Source of the DNA: Brevibacterium antiquum
Lineage (GTDB): Bacteria; Actinomycetota; Actinomycetes; Actinomycetales; Brevibacteriaceae
Assembly: GCF_016107655.1 (NCBI RefSeq)
Contig: NZ_JABASX010000002.1
Span: forward strand, 186,001 to 250,000
DNA length: 64,000 bases
Direction of reading: 5' to 3'
Of this stretch, positions 8,922 through 18,330 are shown piece by piece. Position 1 is the stretch's first letter. Each line of letters opens with the position of its first letter. A program made the position numbers and the translations under genes. The notes under the pieces are model-generated. The model had not been told where the DNA came from, did not search any database, and saw nothing but the letters and a program-made list of their open reading frames with translations.

Positions 8922-10628
8922 TCATGCCGTCATGAGGTTCCTGCGCCGGAACCCGAAAGCACCGAGCGCGACGAGAACCGCGGTTGCCGCGGTCAGGGTC
9001 ACGACCGCCTCGGCGGCCAGATCCTGGGCCGGGTACTGTCCGATGTGGACGAAGACGGAGGTGTTGAGGACGGCCTCGTCGAGGCGCATCATCTGCCCGA
9101 ACAGGGCCAATCCCGCGCTGTAGACGAAGGCGAGCCAGACCAGTCCCTGCAGCCTCGGCGCGAAACCGTAGAGCGCGAGGGCCAAGCCGAAGAGGGCCCA
9201 GATCGAGGGAGTCTGTGCGAGGTGACCGAGGGCTGCCGGTCCCAACAACGACCAGTCACCGGTCGATGCGGCCGCGCCCAGCCCTTCGCCGGCACCCGCC
9301 AGAACCATGAGCCAGAGCGAGCCGAACAGCGTTACCAGCGTCCAGGACAGGACCCACCGGCCACGCCCCACGGCCGTGGCGAGAACCGGTTCCGTGCGGA
9401 ACCCCGATTCCTCGGCCCGCAGACCCGAAGCGGCGATGATCGCATAGGCGGAGACGATCATGGCGAAGTAGAGGGCCATGTAGCCGATGTAGCCGTCGAC
9501 GATCCCGCGCGAACCACCCATGAGGTCGAGGATCTCCTGCGGCATTCCCGCCGCCCCCTCTTGCATGGCTCCGGTGAAGGAGCCGAAGATGACCGCCATG
9601 GCGAAGACTCCGATGGACCACCAGAGCAGACTCGACCGCTGCAGGCGCAGCGCCAGCCCGATGCTCGTCGACAGTCCAGACGAAGCGTGAGCCCGACCGA
9701 GGCGATCGGCGAAGATACCGGCCGACAGATCACGGCGGGACTGCAGGAACAGGCTCACGGGAACGAGGACGACCACGGCTGCCAGAGACAGCAGCAGAGG
9801 AGCCCACCTGTCGAGGGTGTACGGAGCCGTCTGCTGTGACCAGCCCAAGGGCGAGAGCCAGGACAGCCACTTGAGATCGCCGCCGGCCACAGCCGACATG
9901 TCTCCGAGTCCGCGGACGACGAAGCTCGCGGCCAGCACCGCCCCGGCGATCCCCGAGGCTGCGCGGGCGAATGAGGTCAGCTGCACGGTGACTGCAGAGA
10001 TCGCAGCGAACACGCACCCGGCTGCGGCGATGCCGGCACCGAAGAGGAGCGCGGAGGAGAACGGCTCGGGCTTCGCCTCGGAGAAGAAGAACGTCAGGGA
10101 CATGAGAGCCCCTGCCAGGAGGTTCATGATCAGGGTGAGAGCGAGTGCTGCAAGGAGCTGCGTGTGGCGGCCGGTGACATTCGCGCGGATCAGCTCCGCC
10201 CGACCTGTCTGCTCCTCGGCACGAGTATGTCGAGTCATCGTCGTGATCGACATCAGCGCGGCACCGAGCATGAGGAAGACACCGTACATGCCCACGATGA
10301 AGCGAGGGATCGTGATGTCATCCAATCCATAGCCCGGGCCGGTGATCAGGCCCATGACGGGATTCTTCGCGAATACCACCATCGATGCGAGAGTGTCGCC
10401 ATCCATGACCACGGCGATCGCATTCGCGAAGTAGGCGGTGAGGGCGGCGAGGCTGAGGATCCAGAGGGGCGCTCGCCACCGGTCCCGTCTGATCATGAGG
10501 CGCAGCAGAGTCCGCAGTCCTGTCACCTGTGAACCGGCACGGTCCTCGCCGTGTCGTCCGTGACGGGTGCGGTGGGGCGGCTTGCCTGTGTGAGCGGTGG
10601 CGCCATCGGGGCTCGTCAGCAGAGTCAT
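8922..10628 (-). CDS. ABC exporter permease (ABC-2 type, antibiotic-exporter family)
   Basis: 568-aa integral membrane protein with about twelve hydrophobic helices in two halves. It matches the double-length permeases often annotated as exporter of polyketide antibiotics (TnrB2-like) in actinobacteria. Recognisable stretches include [15 protein letters not shown] after the first helices, and the repeat [20 protein letters not shown] in the second half, the coupling-type motif of this family. It starts inside the ATPase gene's stop codon (ATGA), forming TetR-ATPase-permease. It likely pumps a hydrophobic drug or secondary metabolite outward; the substrate is not predictable. Confidence 0.85.
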   Translation of the reverse strand: MTLLTSPDGATAHTGKPPHRTRHGRHGEDRAGSQVTGLRTLLRLMIRRDRWRAPLWILSLAALTAYFANAIAVVMDGDTLASMVVFAKNPVMGLITGPGYGLDDITIPRFIVGMYGVFLMLGAALMSITTMTRHTRAEEQTGRAELIRANVTGRHTQLLAALALTLIMNLLAGALMSLTFFFSEAKPEPFSSALLFGAGIAAAGCVFAAISAVTVQLTSFARAASGIAGAVLAASFVVRGLGDMSAVAGGDLKWLSWLSPLGWSQQTAPYTLDRWAPLLLSLAAVVVLVPVSLFLQSRRDLSAGIFADRLGRAHASSGLSTSIGLALRLQRSSLLWWSIGVFAMAVIFGSFTGAMQEGAAGMPQEILDLMGGSRGIVDGYIGYMALYFAMIVSAYAIIAASGLRAEESGFRTEPVLATAVGRGRWVLSWTLVTLFGSLWLMVLAGAGEGLGAAASTGDWSLLGPAALGHLAQTPSIWALFGLALALYGFAPRLQGLVWLAFVYSAGLALFGQMMRLDEAVLNTSVFVHIGQYPAQDLAAEAVVTLTAATAVLVALGAFGFRRRNLMTA

Positions 10629-11608
10629 GGTTCCTCCCTTGCGAGGATTCCGTCAGCGGATTCGCTGCTTTCGGTGGAATCGCCGTAGTGGCGTAGGAGC
10701 AGCTGCTCGAGGGTCGGGGGAGTGGCGGTCAGCGATCGGATGTCGTGCTCGCCGAGGGTGCGCATGATGGCAGGGAGTTCGGCGGTGTCGGCGCTGAAGT
10801 GCAGCTGCGTGCCCTCCCGGACCAGATCGTGGACTCCGAGCATGGTGACCAGCTGCGGAATGTCCGTCTCCACCTGCACGGTGACAGTTGTCCGCGACAG
10901 GTGGCGCAGATCTGCCAGGGCACCGGATTCGACGATTCGTCCTGACCTGATGATCGATACCCGATCGGCCAGCGCCTCCACCTGAGCCAGGATGTGGCTC
11001 GAGAGCAGAACCGTGCGGCCCTCCTCCTTGGCCTCTCTGATGCACTGTTGGAATACGGCCTCCATGAGTGGGTCGAGGCCGGCCGTCGGTTCATCGAGGA
11101 GCAGGATGTCGACATGGGAGGCCAGCGCGGAGATCAGTGCGACCTTCTGCCTGTTTCCCTTCGAGTACGTCCGGCCCTTCTTGCGTGGGTCGAGGTCGAA
11201 GCGCTCGATGAGTTCGTTGCGTCTGCTGATGTCGACCCCGCCGCGCAGGCGGGCGAACAGGTCGATCGCCTCACCGCCGGTCAGGCTCGGCCAGAGTTCG
11301 ACGTCGCCGGGGACATAGGCGAGTCTGCGGTGCAGCGACACCGCCTTCGCCCAGGGATCCTCTCCGAGGAGCCTGATGCGCCCCGAATCATGTTTGAGGA
11401 TTCCGAGCAGAATCCGGATGGTCGTGGACTTTCCGGCGCCGTTCGGGCCGAGGAAGCCATGGACCTCGCCGCGGGCGACGTCAAGTGACAGTCCGTCGAG
11501 TGCGCGTACGCGTCCGTAGCTCTTGACGACGTCCTGCATGGAGATGGCCGCACGTTCGTGGTCGGCCGCCGCCGAGGCGGGGCGCGGGGTGCGTGTCGTC
11601 GTGGTCAT
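10625..11608 (-). CDS. ABC exporter ATP-binding protein (DrrA-like)
   Basis: 327-aa ATPase subunit. Walker A is GPNGAGKST (about residues 55-63), the signature is [11 protein letters not shown] (about 148-158, a common DrrA-class variant of LSGGQ), and Walker B is [13 protein letters not shown] (about 168-180), followed by the switch histidine in LLSSH. The roughly 90-residue C-terminal extension is typical of drug-export ATPases of this class. It overlaps the TetR gene upstream and the permease downstream by 4 bases each, so the three are translated together from the TetR promoter at 12390. Confidence 0.9.
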   Translation of the reverse strand: MTTTTRTPRPASAAADHERAAISMQDVVKSYGRVRALDGLSLDVARGEVHGFLGPNGAGKSTTIRILLGILKHDSGRIRLLGEDPWAKAVSLHRRLAYVPGDVELWPSLTGGEAIDLFARLRGGVDISRRNELIERFDLDPRKKGRTYSKGNRQKVALISALASHVDILLLDEPTAGLDPLMEAVFQQCIREAKEEGRTVLLSSHILAQVEALADRVSIIRSGRIVESGALADLRHLSRTTVTVQVETDIPQLVTMLGVHDLVREGTQLHFSADTAELPAIMRTLGEHDIRSLTATPPTLEQLLLRHYGDSTESSESADGILAREEP

Positions 11609-12390
11609 GATTGATCGCCTCCAGAGGGATCGGTGGGGTCGGAATCTATGTCGGCACGATCAGGTCGGGCAGCGTCGGGCACGGGTCCGGTGTCTGCACG
11701 ATCGGGCTGCGACGGATCGGGCTGTCCCTCGGGCGTCGCTGAGAGGACGCCGTTGAGGTAGAGGTCGAGCAGGTGAGGCGCGAGGCGTGTCATCGTCTCA
11801 GCCGTACTGTTCGTGCCCAGGGACGTCTGCAGCCGCTGGGCGAGTATTGACGGGGAGAGCGCGAGGGTCGCGATCGTCGCCGCCTGGCCGCGCGGGTCGT
11901 CGCTCTGGCGGAAGGCGTACCCTGCGAAGCCGTGGGAGATGTAGTCCTCAACCAGGTCGACATAGTGCTCGAAGTAGCGCTGGCCGTGTTCGCTGGGATC
12001 GAGCAGGGACTTCATGAGGTAGTCGATCTTCGTGCTCATGTCCGGATCGTTGAAGATCATCTGCATGGCGTGGACCGCGTACTCGGCGTTCTGAGCCTTC
12101 GACTCGGCGATCGCGGCGAAGACATGATCGTCACAAGCCGTGCGCAGACCTTCCTTCGACCCGAAGTGGTGGATGACGAGCCCAGGAGAGACCCCAGCCG
12201 CCGAGGCGATGCTGCGGATCGTCGATTTCGTGAACCCGTGCTCGGAGAACTCTCGGACCGCGGCCGTGAGGATCTTCTCCGCAGTCTCCGGCGAGGAGTT
12301 GGGGGAACGAGTGGGCTTCGCCCCTGCCGTGCCCTGGTTCTTCGTAGTTCCCGGCTTCTGCGGAGTCGAGTCATCATGTTTTGAACGCAT
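11605..12390 (-). CDS. TetR/AcrR-family regulator of the ABC exporter
   Basis: 261-aa repressor. The helix-turn-helix is at about residues 35-80 ([29 protein letters not shown]), followed by a helical ligand-binding domain and a 40-residue Asp/Pro-rich tail. First gene of the TetR-ATPase-permease operon. ATG 12390 was chosen over upstream ATGs at 12408 and 12468. A -10 element lies 5-7 nt before it inside a palindrome, and a TTGACT -35 sits further up, so the transcript should begin at or near this ATG (leaderless). The palindrome overlapping the promoter suggests autorepression relieved by the exporter's substrate. Confidence 0.85.
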   Translation of the reverse strand: MRSKHDDSTPQKPGTTKNQGTAGAKPTRSPNSSPETAEKILTAAVREFSEHGFTKSTIRSIASAAGVSPGLVIHHFGSKEGLRTACDDHVFAAIAESKAQNAEYAVHAMQMIFNDPDMSTKIDYLMKSLLDPSEHGQRYFEHYVDLVEDYISHGFAGYAFRQSDDPRGQAATIATLALSPSILAQRLQTSLGTNSTAETMTRLAPHLLDLYLNGVLSATPEGQPDPSQPDRADTGPVPDAARPDRADIDSDPTDPSGGDQS

Positions 12391-12426
12391 GTTTAATATT
12401 AAACGCATGTTCAATGCTGGAGTCAA
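12383..12426 (-). promoter_or_regulatory. Leaderless promoter with embedded palindromic operator (TetR gene)
   Basis: On the minus strand, TTGACT (12426-12421) is a good -35. The -10 is TTTAAT (17-bp spacing) or the overlapping TAATAT, ending 7 or 5 nt before the ATG at 12390. The -10 is the centre of a perfect 12-bp palindrome TTTAATATTAAA (12392-12403), flanked by GAACGCATG/CGCATGTTC words (12383-12412). Binding of the TetR protein here would block its own operon; that is inference. Confidence 0.6.
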
Positions 12427-12453
12427 TGGGTAGCGGATGAATTCATTCACCCC

Positions 12454-12488
12454 TTGACGTACAACCAAATGGTTGTATCATTGATGCC
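12454..12488 (+). promoter_or_regulatory. Leaderless promoter with operator in the spacer (ArsR gene)
   Basis: TTGACG (12454-12459) and TATCAT (12476-12481) form a -35/-10 pair with 16-bp spacing. The -10 ends 7 nt before the ATG at 12489, which fits a leaderless mRNA. The spacer is filled by a perfect palindrome, TACAACCA-AA-TGGTTGTA (12460-12477), the probable site of the encoded ArsR protein. Confidence 0.65.
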
Positions 12489-12830
12489 ATGGAGGCACTT
12501 CTGGACGATCAGGTGGATGCGATGTTCCAGGCATTGGCCGATCGGACGCGTCGGGACATCGTGCGGCGAGTCATGGAAGAGGAGCTTTCAGTGTCCGAGC
12601 TCGCCGATTCCTATGAGATGAGTTTCGCGGGGGTGCAGAAGCACGTTGCGGTGCTTGAGCGCGCGGGACTCGTGTCGAAGCGACGAGTCGGCAGGGCACA
12701 GATCGCTCGAGTCGAGATGAGCGCGATCCGCACCGTGGCGTCGCTGCTGAACGAGCTCGAGGACATGTGGCGTGCGAGAGTCGCGCGCATCGATGACCTG
12801 CTTGCCGACGACGAGGCCGCCGGTCGATGA
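12489..12830 (+). CDS. ArsR-family winged-helix repressor
   Basis: 113-aa regulator of the ArsR/SdpR type without visible metal-binding cysteines. DAMFQALADRTRRDIVRRV opens the domain, the recognition helix is around SFAGVQKHVAVLERAGLV (residues 45-62), and a beta-wing SKRRVGRAQ follows. It precedes an SRPBCC gene by 52 bases, a common actinobacterial pairing in which the ArsR protein controls the SRPBCC gene. The overlapping palindrome in its promoter suggests autoregulation. It diverges from the TetR operon with 98 bases between start codons. Confidence 0.9.
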   Translation: MEALLDDQVDAMFQALADRTRRDIVRRVMEEELSVSELADSYEMSFAGVQKHVAVLERAGLVSKRRVGRAQIARVEMSAIRTVASLLNELEDMWRARVARIDDLLADDEAAGR

Positions 12831-12882
12831 AGTGACCCGATCCCGTCAAATGGGCGGGAGATGAGACATTCGAGGAGAAGCC

Positions 12883-13371
12883 ATGCCAGTTCTGGACACC
12901 ACTCATGATGAAGAGACGCTGACCCTGACGATGGTCGCTGAATTCGCGGCGCCGCCGGAGCGAGTCTGGGAGGTCTACGCCGACCCACGCCAGTTGGAGA
13001 GAGTCTGGGGGCCACCCACCTATCCGGCCACGGTCGTCGACCACTCGCTGACTCCTGGCGGCAGGGTCACCTACTACATGACCAGCCCTGAGGGCGAGAA
13101 GTTCTGCGGTCTCTGGGAGGTCTCCGCAGTCGAAGCCCCGAAACGATTGGCCTTCCGCGACTATTTCGCGGATGAGGAGTTCACCGTTGACTCATCGATG
13201 CCAGGAAGCAGCAGCGTCTACACCTTCGAAGCGATCGACGGTGGGACTCGCGTCACCTACGAATCCACTTTCGATTCCCTTGAGGGCCTCAAGACCGTAC
13301 TCGATATGGGCATGGTCGAAGGTGCCACAAGCGCGATGGCCCAAATCGACGAGCTGCTCGCTCAGGACTGA
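12883..13371 (+). CDS. SRPBCC-family protein (AHSA1/START-like)
   Basis: 162-aa soluble protein with a Bet v1/AHSA1-like fold. The opening strand LTLTMVAEFAAPPERVWEVYADPRQLERVWGP is shortened here to its hallmarks (FAAPPERVWEVYADP, then VWGPPTYPATV). Later features are the SGLWEVSAVEAPKRLAF-type middle and a long C-terminal helix. The family binds small hydrophobic ligands; no enzymatic role is established. GAGGAG five bases before the ATG is the ribosome site. Part of the ArsR-SRPBCC module; a second such module is at 38628-37762. Confidence 0.85.
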   Translation: MPVLDTTHDEETLTLTMVAEFAAPPERVWEVYADPRQLERVWGPPTYPATVVDHSLTPGGRVTYYMTSPEGEKFCGLWEVSAVEAPKRLAFRDYFADEEFTVDSSMPGSSSVYTFEAIDGGTRVTYESTFDSLEGLKTVLDMGMVEGATSAMAQIDELLAQD

Positions 13372-13432
13372 GGCTGGCCTGCCTCGAGATACCGGCCCTG
13401 CATGAGGCGTTCCTGCCTCGAGATCCTGAAAT

Positions 13433-13486
13433 GGTTGGTATGTTCTCCTCGATCCCGAGCTCCGGGTCGAGAAGAACTGACCAACC
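13433..13486. terminator. Long imperfect hairpin between convergent genes
   Basis: GGTTGG...CCAACC (6 bp), then GTTCT/AGAAC (5 bp) and CTCGA/TCGAG (5 bp) with small internal loops, centred near 13460. It sits between the SRPBCC gene and the convergent MFS gene, so it can end transcription from both sides. There is no U tract, as is common in high-GC actinobacteria. Confidence 0.55.
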
Positions 13487-13532
13487 GTTGGGCTATCGGT
13501 AAAGTGAATGGAGCAAGTCGCAAAGCTGCATC

Positions 13533-14852
13533 TCACCCCTCGACCTGCGCCTGCATCGACTTGGCCGGGGCATCGGGCCTGACCGGGATGATGAGGAGCA
13601 GGCCGATGAAGAGCACGAGCAGGATCCCCAATGTGCCGGCTCGTTGGAAGCCGAAGATCGAAATCGAGACCGCGAACATGGCCGGGCCCAGGAAGCTCAC
13701 TGCGCGACCGGTCGTGGCGTAGAGCCCGAAGTTCTCTCCGGCCCGTTCGGGCGGGGTGATCCTGGCCAGGAAGGACCTGCTCGACGCCTGCACAGGTCCG
13801 ACGCAGAAGCTGAGCACGAGCGCGCAGACCCAGAACACGGCTGCGGTATCGCTGAAGAGGATCGGCATGCCGCCGAGGAGGATGATGATGAGTCCGGTGA
13901 TGATGACGGGCTTCGGGCCGAGCCTGTCATCGAAATGACCGGCGATCATGGCACCGGTGCCGGCTGCGACGTTTGCAGCTACGCCCAGGATGATGATCTC
14001 CGAGGCTGAGAATCCGTAGCTGCCCGCCGCGAGGACACCTGCGAACGCGAAGATCGCGGCCAGCCCGTCGCGGAACACCGCCGAGGCGATGAAGAAGCGC
14101 AGAGTCTGGTGCTCCTCCTTCCACATTCGCACCAGGCGGCGGACCAGCGCGCCGTAGTCGGCGATGAACGCCCGGATCGGGTGTCCCGACGATGGGTTCG
14201 CGACCTTGGCGCTCGGCGCAGTGAACAGCACCGGCAGCGCGAAGAGTGCGAACCAGACTGCGGACAGGGCGGCGACGACGCGGAATCTCATTCCGCCCTC
14301 GTCGCCGGCTCCGAAGAGCCCCACCTCGGGCGAGATGACGAGGAGGAGAAGGAGGACGAGGAGCACGAGACCACCGACGTAGCCCATGCCCCAGCCGAAG
14401 CCGGAGACCTTCCCGACATTGTCAGGCTCGGTGATGCGGACCATGATGCCGTTGTAGGAGACCTCGGCGAATTCGAAGAACACACTGCCCATGGCGATGA
14501 GGAGGAGGCCCAGCCACAGATACTCGGGGGAGTCGCGGACGAAGAAGAGCCCGAACATCGTGAGGATGACGATTCCGGTGTGGACTCCCAGCCACAGCTT
14601 GTGCCGCCCGCCGGAGTCGGCCCGAGTCCCAGCGGCCGGTGCCACCAGGGCGATGACGAGTCCGGCCGCGGCCGTCGACCAGCCCAGAGCCGAAGACCCG
14701 GCCTCCTCGGTCGCTGCCACACTCTTCGTCAGATAGGGGGCGAAGACAAACGTGATGATGACCGCGTTGAAGGAGGCCGACCCCCAGTCCCAGAGCGCCC
14801 AGCTGAGAATTCTGAATCGGCGACTCCCACGGGTGCTCGCTTGTGTCTCCAT
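13533..14852 (-). CDS. MFS transporter, UMF1 (Atg22-like) type
   Basis: 439-aa membrane protein with about twelve helices. The N-terminal ALWDWGSASFNAVIITFVF is the hallmark of the UMF1/Atg22-like branch of the major facilitator superfamily, whose substrates are unknown in bacteria. Charged loop motifs RADSGGRHKLW and RITPPERAGENFGLY match the usual positions after helices 2 and 10. A TACAGT box lies 6 nt before the ATG, predicting a leaderless mRNA. It stands alone, convergent with the ArsR-SRPBCC module. Confidence 0.85.
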   Translation of the reverse strand: METQASTRGSRRFRILSWALWDWGSASFNAVIITFVFAPYLTKSVAATEEAGSSALGWSTAAAGLVIALVAPAAGTRADSGGRHKLWLGVHTGIVILTMFGLFFVRDSPEYLWLGLLLIAMGSVFFEFAEVSYNGIMVRITEPDNVGKVSGFGWGMGYVGGLVLLVLLLLLVISPEVGLFGAGDEGGMRFRVVAALSAVWFALFALPVLFTAPSAKVANPSSGHPIRAFIADYGALVRRLVRMWKEEHQTLRFFIASAVFRDGLAAIFAFAGVLAAGSYGFSASEIIILGVAANVAAGTGAMIAGHFDDRLGPKPVIITGLIIILLGGMPILFSDTAAVFWVCALVLSFCVGPVQASSRSFLARITPPERAGENFGLYATTGRAVSFLGPAMFAVSISIFGFQRAGTLGILLVLFIGLLLIIPVRPDAPAKSMQAQVEG

Positions 14853-14858
14853 GGTTGC

Positions 14859-14864
14859 ACTGTA
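14859..14864 (-). promoter_or_regulatory. -10 box (TACAGT), leaderless promoter of the UMF1-type MFS gene
   Basis: TACAGT on the minus strand ends 6 nt before the ATG at 14852, so transcription should start at or next to the start codon. No clear -35 was seen. Confidence 0.5.
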
Positions 14865-15020
14865 CGCAATCGTTGTCAGTGCCGCTGTCGGTGACCGGGG
14901 CCAACTGTTGAACTGTGGATATGGGGACTTTCCGGGCAGTTTTCTGGGAATAGCTTGATAGCGAGGGTGAGGTGCGGCAGAGTGGATTGACGTTCACGTC
15001 CACTCAATGCGAAAGGCCTC

Positions 15021-16901
15021 ATGGATACCTCCGACGAGAAGGAGAGCGTTGGGGCGGACGAAGCGTCCGCCTCGGCGCCGACAAGCGATCGTGACCACCC
15101 GCACATGCTGGTCGAGGGGCCGAATCCGATCAGACTGCACCTGCCCCGGAATGTATCGATCTCCGAGGATGATGACGATGACGCGATCACCGCCAAGCTG
15201 CGAGCTCAAGGCGTGCGCATCGGCAAGGGGATGGTCGCCCCGGCCGTGTTCTGGCCCGCCCTGATCACCATTCTGGTCATCGCGGTGTTGGCGATCATCC
15301 TGCCCGATGGCACCAGCAAGATCCTCACGAGCATCAACGACTGGATCGTCGCCGACCTCGGTTGGTACTACATGCTCGTCATCGGCGGCCTCGTCATCTT
15401 CTCCATCGTGCTCGGATTCTCGAAGTTCGGAAAGATCACGCTCGGTCGTGACGGGGAGAAGCCCGAATTCGGAGTCTTCTCCTGGTTCGCGATGCTCTTC
15501 GCCGCTGGCATGGGAATCGGACTGGTCTTCTACGGCGTCGGCGAGCCGCTGTCCTACGCCACCTCTGATCCCAAGCCGGGCTGGTCGGGCAGTGAGGCGG
15601 ATGTGTCCAAGCTGGCGATGGCGCAGACGTTCATCCACTGGGGGCTGCACCCTTGGGCGATCTACGCCGTGATCGGTTTGGCGCTGGCCTACGCGATCCA
15701 CCGTCGCGGACGGCCGGTCTCGATCCGATGGGCGCTGGAACCGCTGCTCGGGCACCGCGTCAAGGGATGGATGGGCGATGTCATCGATGTCCTTGCCATC
15801 TTCGGCACCGTGTTCGGCATTGCGACCTCTCTCGGTCTGGGTGTCAATCAGATCTCGTCCGGTCTCAAGGAGATCGGCGTCGTCAGTGATTACGGCGACT
15901 GGTTCCTCGTCATCCTCATCGTCATCATCACATTCCTGGCCACCTTGTCTGTGGTCTCGGGAGTCGGTGCGGGAATCAAATGGCTCTCGAACATCAACCT
16001 GTCGATGGCGGGTCTGCTCCTCATCGCAGTGCTGCTGCTCGGCCCCACCCTGTTCCTGTTCCAGAACCTCATCGAATCTCTCGGCGTCTACCTCGCGAAC
16101 TTCTTCAACATGACCTTCGACGTCGGTGCCTACACCGGTGAAGAGGGCGCCACGTGGAGTTCGACGTGGACGATCTTCTACTGGGGCTGGTGGATCTCCT
16201 GGGCGCCGTTCGTCGGTGTGTTCATCGCCCGCATTTCGCGTGGCCGGACCGTGCGCGAGTTCATTGCCGGTGTGCTCCTTGTGCCGACCGTCGTCGGGTT
16301 CATCTGGTTCGCGGCACTCGGCGGCTCAGGAATCTACCAGGAGCTCTTCGGGTCCGGCGGACTCGTCGATCCCGAGGAAGGAGTCGTCGCAGAGAAGGTG
16401 CTCTTCGACGTGCTCGGCTCTCTTCCCATGGGCAGCATCCTCTCTGTGGTGGCCATCATCTTGGTGGCGATCTTCTTCATCACCTCGTCGGACTCCGGAT
16501 CGCTGGTCGTCGACATGCTGGCCTCCGGCGGACATCCGAACCCACCGGTATGGTCCCGCATCCTGTGGGCCGGACTCGAGGGCGCGCTGGCGATCGGGCT
16601 GCTCCTGGCGGGCGGGCTGGGCGCACTGCAGGCGGCCTCTCTGGCTACGGCTCTGCCCTTCAGCATCATTCTGATACTGATCGCGGTATCCACGGTGCGG
16701 GCATTCCAGCTCGAAGCCGCTCGAACCCGAGAGATCGAGACCGGACAGCGCTACCATGAGGTCGGTGAACACATCGCCGATGACTTCGACGAGTACCTCG
16801 GTGATAAGGTCGATGCCCGCATCGACTACCGCTTGTCGCGGACCAAGGGTGTCCTGGGCAGGAGGCCCAAGGAGGACCGGAAGCCCAAGGGCGTTCACTA
16901 G
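15021..16901 (+). CDS. BCCT-family transporter (glycine betaine/choline/carnitine type)
   Basis: 626-aa secondary transporter with about twelve helices, a hydrophilic N-terminal region of 70 residues that includes an acidic EDDDDD stretch, and a charged C-terminus. The family signature is clear: FYWGWWISWAPFVGVFIARISRGRT (here given as WWISWAPFVGVF, then ARISRGRTVREF) and the GMGIGLVFYGVGEP glycine stretch of helix 3. It likely imports betaine or a related osmolyte with sodium. Terminal extensions sense osmotic stress in BetP-like members; whether these do is unknown. AAAGG precedes the ATG. A strong hairpin follows at 16931. Confidence 0.9.
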   Translation: MDTSDEKESVGADEASASAPTSDRDHPHMLVEGPNPIRLHLPRNVSISEDDDDDAITAKLRAQGVRIGKGMVAPAVFWPALITILVIAVLAIILPDGTSKILTSINDWIVADLGWYYMLVIGGLVIFSIVLGFSKFGKITLGRDGEKPEFGVFSWFAMLFAAGMGIGLVFYGVGEPLSYATSDPKPGWSGSEADVSKLAMAQTFIHWGLHPWAIYAVIGLALAYAIHRRGRPVSIRWALEPLLGHRVKGWMGDVIDVLAIFGTVFGIATSLGLGVNQISSGLKEIGVVSDYGDWFLVILIVIITFLATLSVVSGVGAGIKWLSNINLSMAGLLLIAVLLLGPTLFLFQNLIESLGVYLANFFNMTFDVGAYTGEEGATWSSTWTIFYWGWWISWAPFVGVFIARISRGRTVREFIAGVLLVPTVVGFIWFAALGGSGIYQELFGSGGLVDPEEGVVAEKVLFDVLGSLPMGSILSVVAIILVAIFFITSSDSGSLVVDMLASGGHPNPPVWSRILWAGLEGALAIGLLLAGGLGALQAASLATALPFSIILILIAVSTVRAFQLEAARTREIETGQRYHEVGEHIADDFDEYLGDKVDARIDYRLSRTKGVLGRRPKEDRKPKGVH

Positions 16902-16930
16902 GCAGCCGGCCACAGACGGCACTGCCGAAA

Positions 16931-16972
16931 CGACAGAGGCGACTTGGGGTGAAACCCGGGTCGCCTCTGTCG
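16931..16972 (+). terminator. Stem-loop after the BCCT gene
   Basis: Perfect 13-bp stem CGACAGAGGCGAC / GTCGCCTCTGTCG with a 16-nt loop that can itself form GGGT/ACCC. It sits 29 bases after the BCCT stop and 120 bases before the aldolase start. Confidence 0.7.
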
Positions 16973-17093
16973 GTGGACAGGCCATCGACGAGAATTTGGT
17001 GTGCACGGCGGGGAGTGCTTCTGTCGCCAGCCGGAGACCGAGTAGTCTGGGGGCAACCGAAAGCGCATCGAATCCACCGATTAAGGAGCCCCT

Positions 17094-18116
17094 ATGCCCA
17101 TTGCAAGCCCCGAAGTGTATTCCGAGATGATCAACCGGGCGAAGTCGGAGGGCTTCGCCTATCCCGCGATCAACTGCACCTCCTCCCAGACGATCAACGC
17201 GGCCATCCGTGGTTTCGCTGAGGCCGGATCCGACGGCATCGTCCAGATCTCGACCGGCGGTGCCGAGTACATCTCCGGCCCGACGATCAAGGATCGCGTC
17301 CGCGGTGCCATCGCGTTCTCCGTCTTCGCCGCCGAGGTGGCCAAGAGCTACGACGTCAACATCGCACTGCACACCGACCACGCCCCGAAGAAGGAGGTCG
17401 AAGAATGGGTCAAGCCGCTGCTGGCTCTGTCGACCGAACGCGTGAAGAACGGCGGCGAGCCCTACTTCCAGTCGCACATGTGGGACGGTTCGGCCGTCCC
17501 CCTCGATGAGAACCTGGTCCTCGCCGAGGAGCTGCTCGAGCTCTCGGCGGCAGCTCACTCGATCCTCGAGATCGAGGTCGGCGTCGTCGGCGGCGAAGAG
17601 GACGGCGTTGAGAACGAGATCAACGAGAAGCTCTACACCTCGGTCGCCGATGGTCTGGCCACGGTCAAGGCCCTGGGCTCCGGCGAGAAAGGTCGCTACC
17701 TCACGGCGCTGACCTTCGGAAACGTCCACGGCGTCTACAAGCCGGGCAATGTGAAGCTGCGTCCCGAGCTGCTCGGTGAGATCCAGACCGACGTCGGCGC
17801 GCAGGTCGGCAAGGACAAGCCCTTCGACCTCGTCTTCCACGGCGGCTCGGGTTCGAGCGCAGAGGAGATCGCCGAGGCGGTGCGCCACGGAGTCGTGAAG
17901 ATGAACATCGACACGGACACTCAGTACGCTTTCACCCGCCCCGTCGTCGAGCACATGTTCCGCAACTACGACGGAGTGCTCAAGATCGACGGTGAGGTCG
18001 GAAACAAGAAGATCTACGACCCGCGCGCCTACGGCAAGGCAGCAGAGGCCAGCATGGCCGATCGCATCGTCGAAGCCTGCCAGAACCTCGGCTCCGCCGG
18101 CACCAGCCTGAAGTAA
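17094..18116 (+). CDS. fba: Class II fructose-bisphosphate aldolase
   Basis: 340-aa zinc-dependent aldolase that interconverts fructose-1,6-bisphosphate with DHAP and glyceraldehyde-3-phosphate in glycolysis and gluconeogenesis. Metal-binding and active-site segments are visible: ALHTDHAPKK (about residues 91-100), EIEVGVVGGEEDG (about 161-173), LTFGNVHGVY (about 204-213), the phosphate loop FHGGSGSS (about 246-253) and VVKMNIDTDTQYAF. The length matches the class IIA family. Start is fixed by AAGGAG five bases upstream. The last 17 bases including the stop are duplicated immediately downstream. Monocistronic between strong hairpins. Confidence 0.95.
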   Translation: MPIASPEVYSEMINRAKSEGFAYPAINCTSSQTINAAIRGFAEAGSDGIVQISTGGAEYISGPTIKDRVRGAIAFSVFAAEVAKSYDVNIALHTDHAPKKEVEEWVKPLLALSTERVKNGGEPYFQSHMWDGSAVPLDENLVLAEELLELSAAAHSILEIEVGVVGGEEDGVENEINEKLYTSVADGLATVKALGSGEKGRYLTALTFGNVHGVYKPGNVKLRPELLGEIQTDVGAQVGKDKPFDLVFHGGSGSSAEEIAEAVRHGVVKMNIDTDTQYAFTRPVVEHMFRNYDGVLKIDGEVGNKKIYDPRAYGKAAEASMADRIVEACQNLGSAGTSLK

Positions 18117-18138
18117 GCGGCACCAGCCTGAAGTAGGC
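18099..18138 (+). repeat. Tandem 20-bp duplication across the fba stop codon
   Basis: GGCACCAGCCTGAAGTAAGC (18099-18118) is followed at once by a copy with one change, G for A in the stop region (18119-18138). The first copy encodes the last residues and stop of the aldolase; the second is untranslated. This looks like a replication-slippage product. Confidence 0.85.
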
Positions 18139-18159
18139 GGTACACGCCGAAGCTCCTGA

Positions 18160-18212
18160 GCAGCACGGCAGCTTGTGGAGACACAGCAGCACGGCGGCGT
18201 GTGGAGAACACA
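18160..18212. repeat. Imperfect tandem repeat, 26/27 bp
   Basis: Two adjacent copies begin GCAGCACGGC and end in GTGGAG(A)ACACA (18160-18185 and 18186-18212), with a few substitutions and one inserted base. They lie in the gap between the aldolase and the symporter genes. Confidence 0.7.
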
Positions 18213-18229
18213 CAGCAACAGCGGTAAGA

Positions 18230-18265
18230 CGCGAGGTCCGGGACGCCATTGTCCCGGACCTCGCG
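18230..18265. terminator. Bidirectional stem-loop terminator
   Basis: Perfect 15-bp stem CGCGAGGTCCGGGAC / GTCCCGGACCTCGCG with a 6-nt loop, placed between the convergent aldolase and symporter genes. No U tract. Confidence 0.8.
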
Positions 18266-18296
18266 AGCATTCATCGCTGTGTATCCAATTGTGGTG

Positions 18297-18330
18297 CCGG
18301 TGTCGGTGCCGATACCGGTGTCGATGCCGA
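18297..18330. repeat. Direct repeat, 16 bp
   Basis: CCGGTGTCGGTGCCGA (18297-18312) and CCGGTGTCGATGCCGA (18315-18330) are separated by 2 bases and differ at one position. This is the third short duplication in the 240-base convergent gap. Confidence 0.7.
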
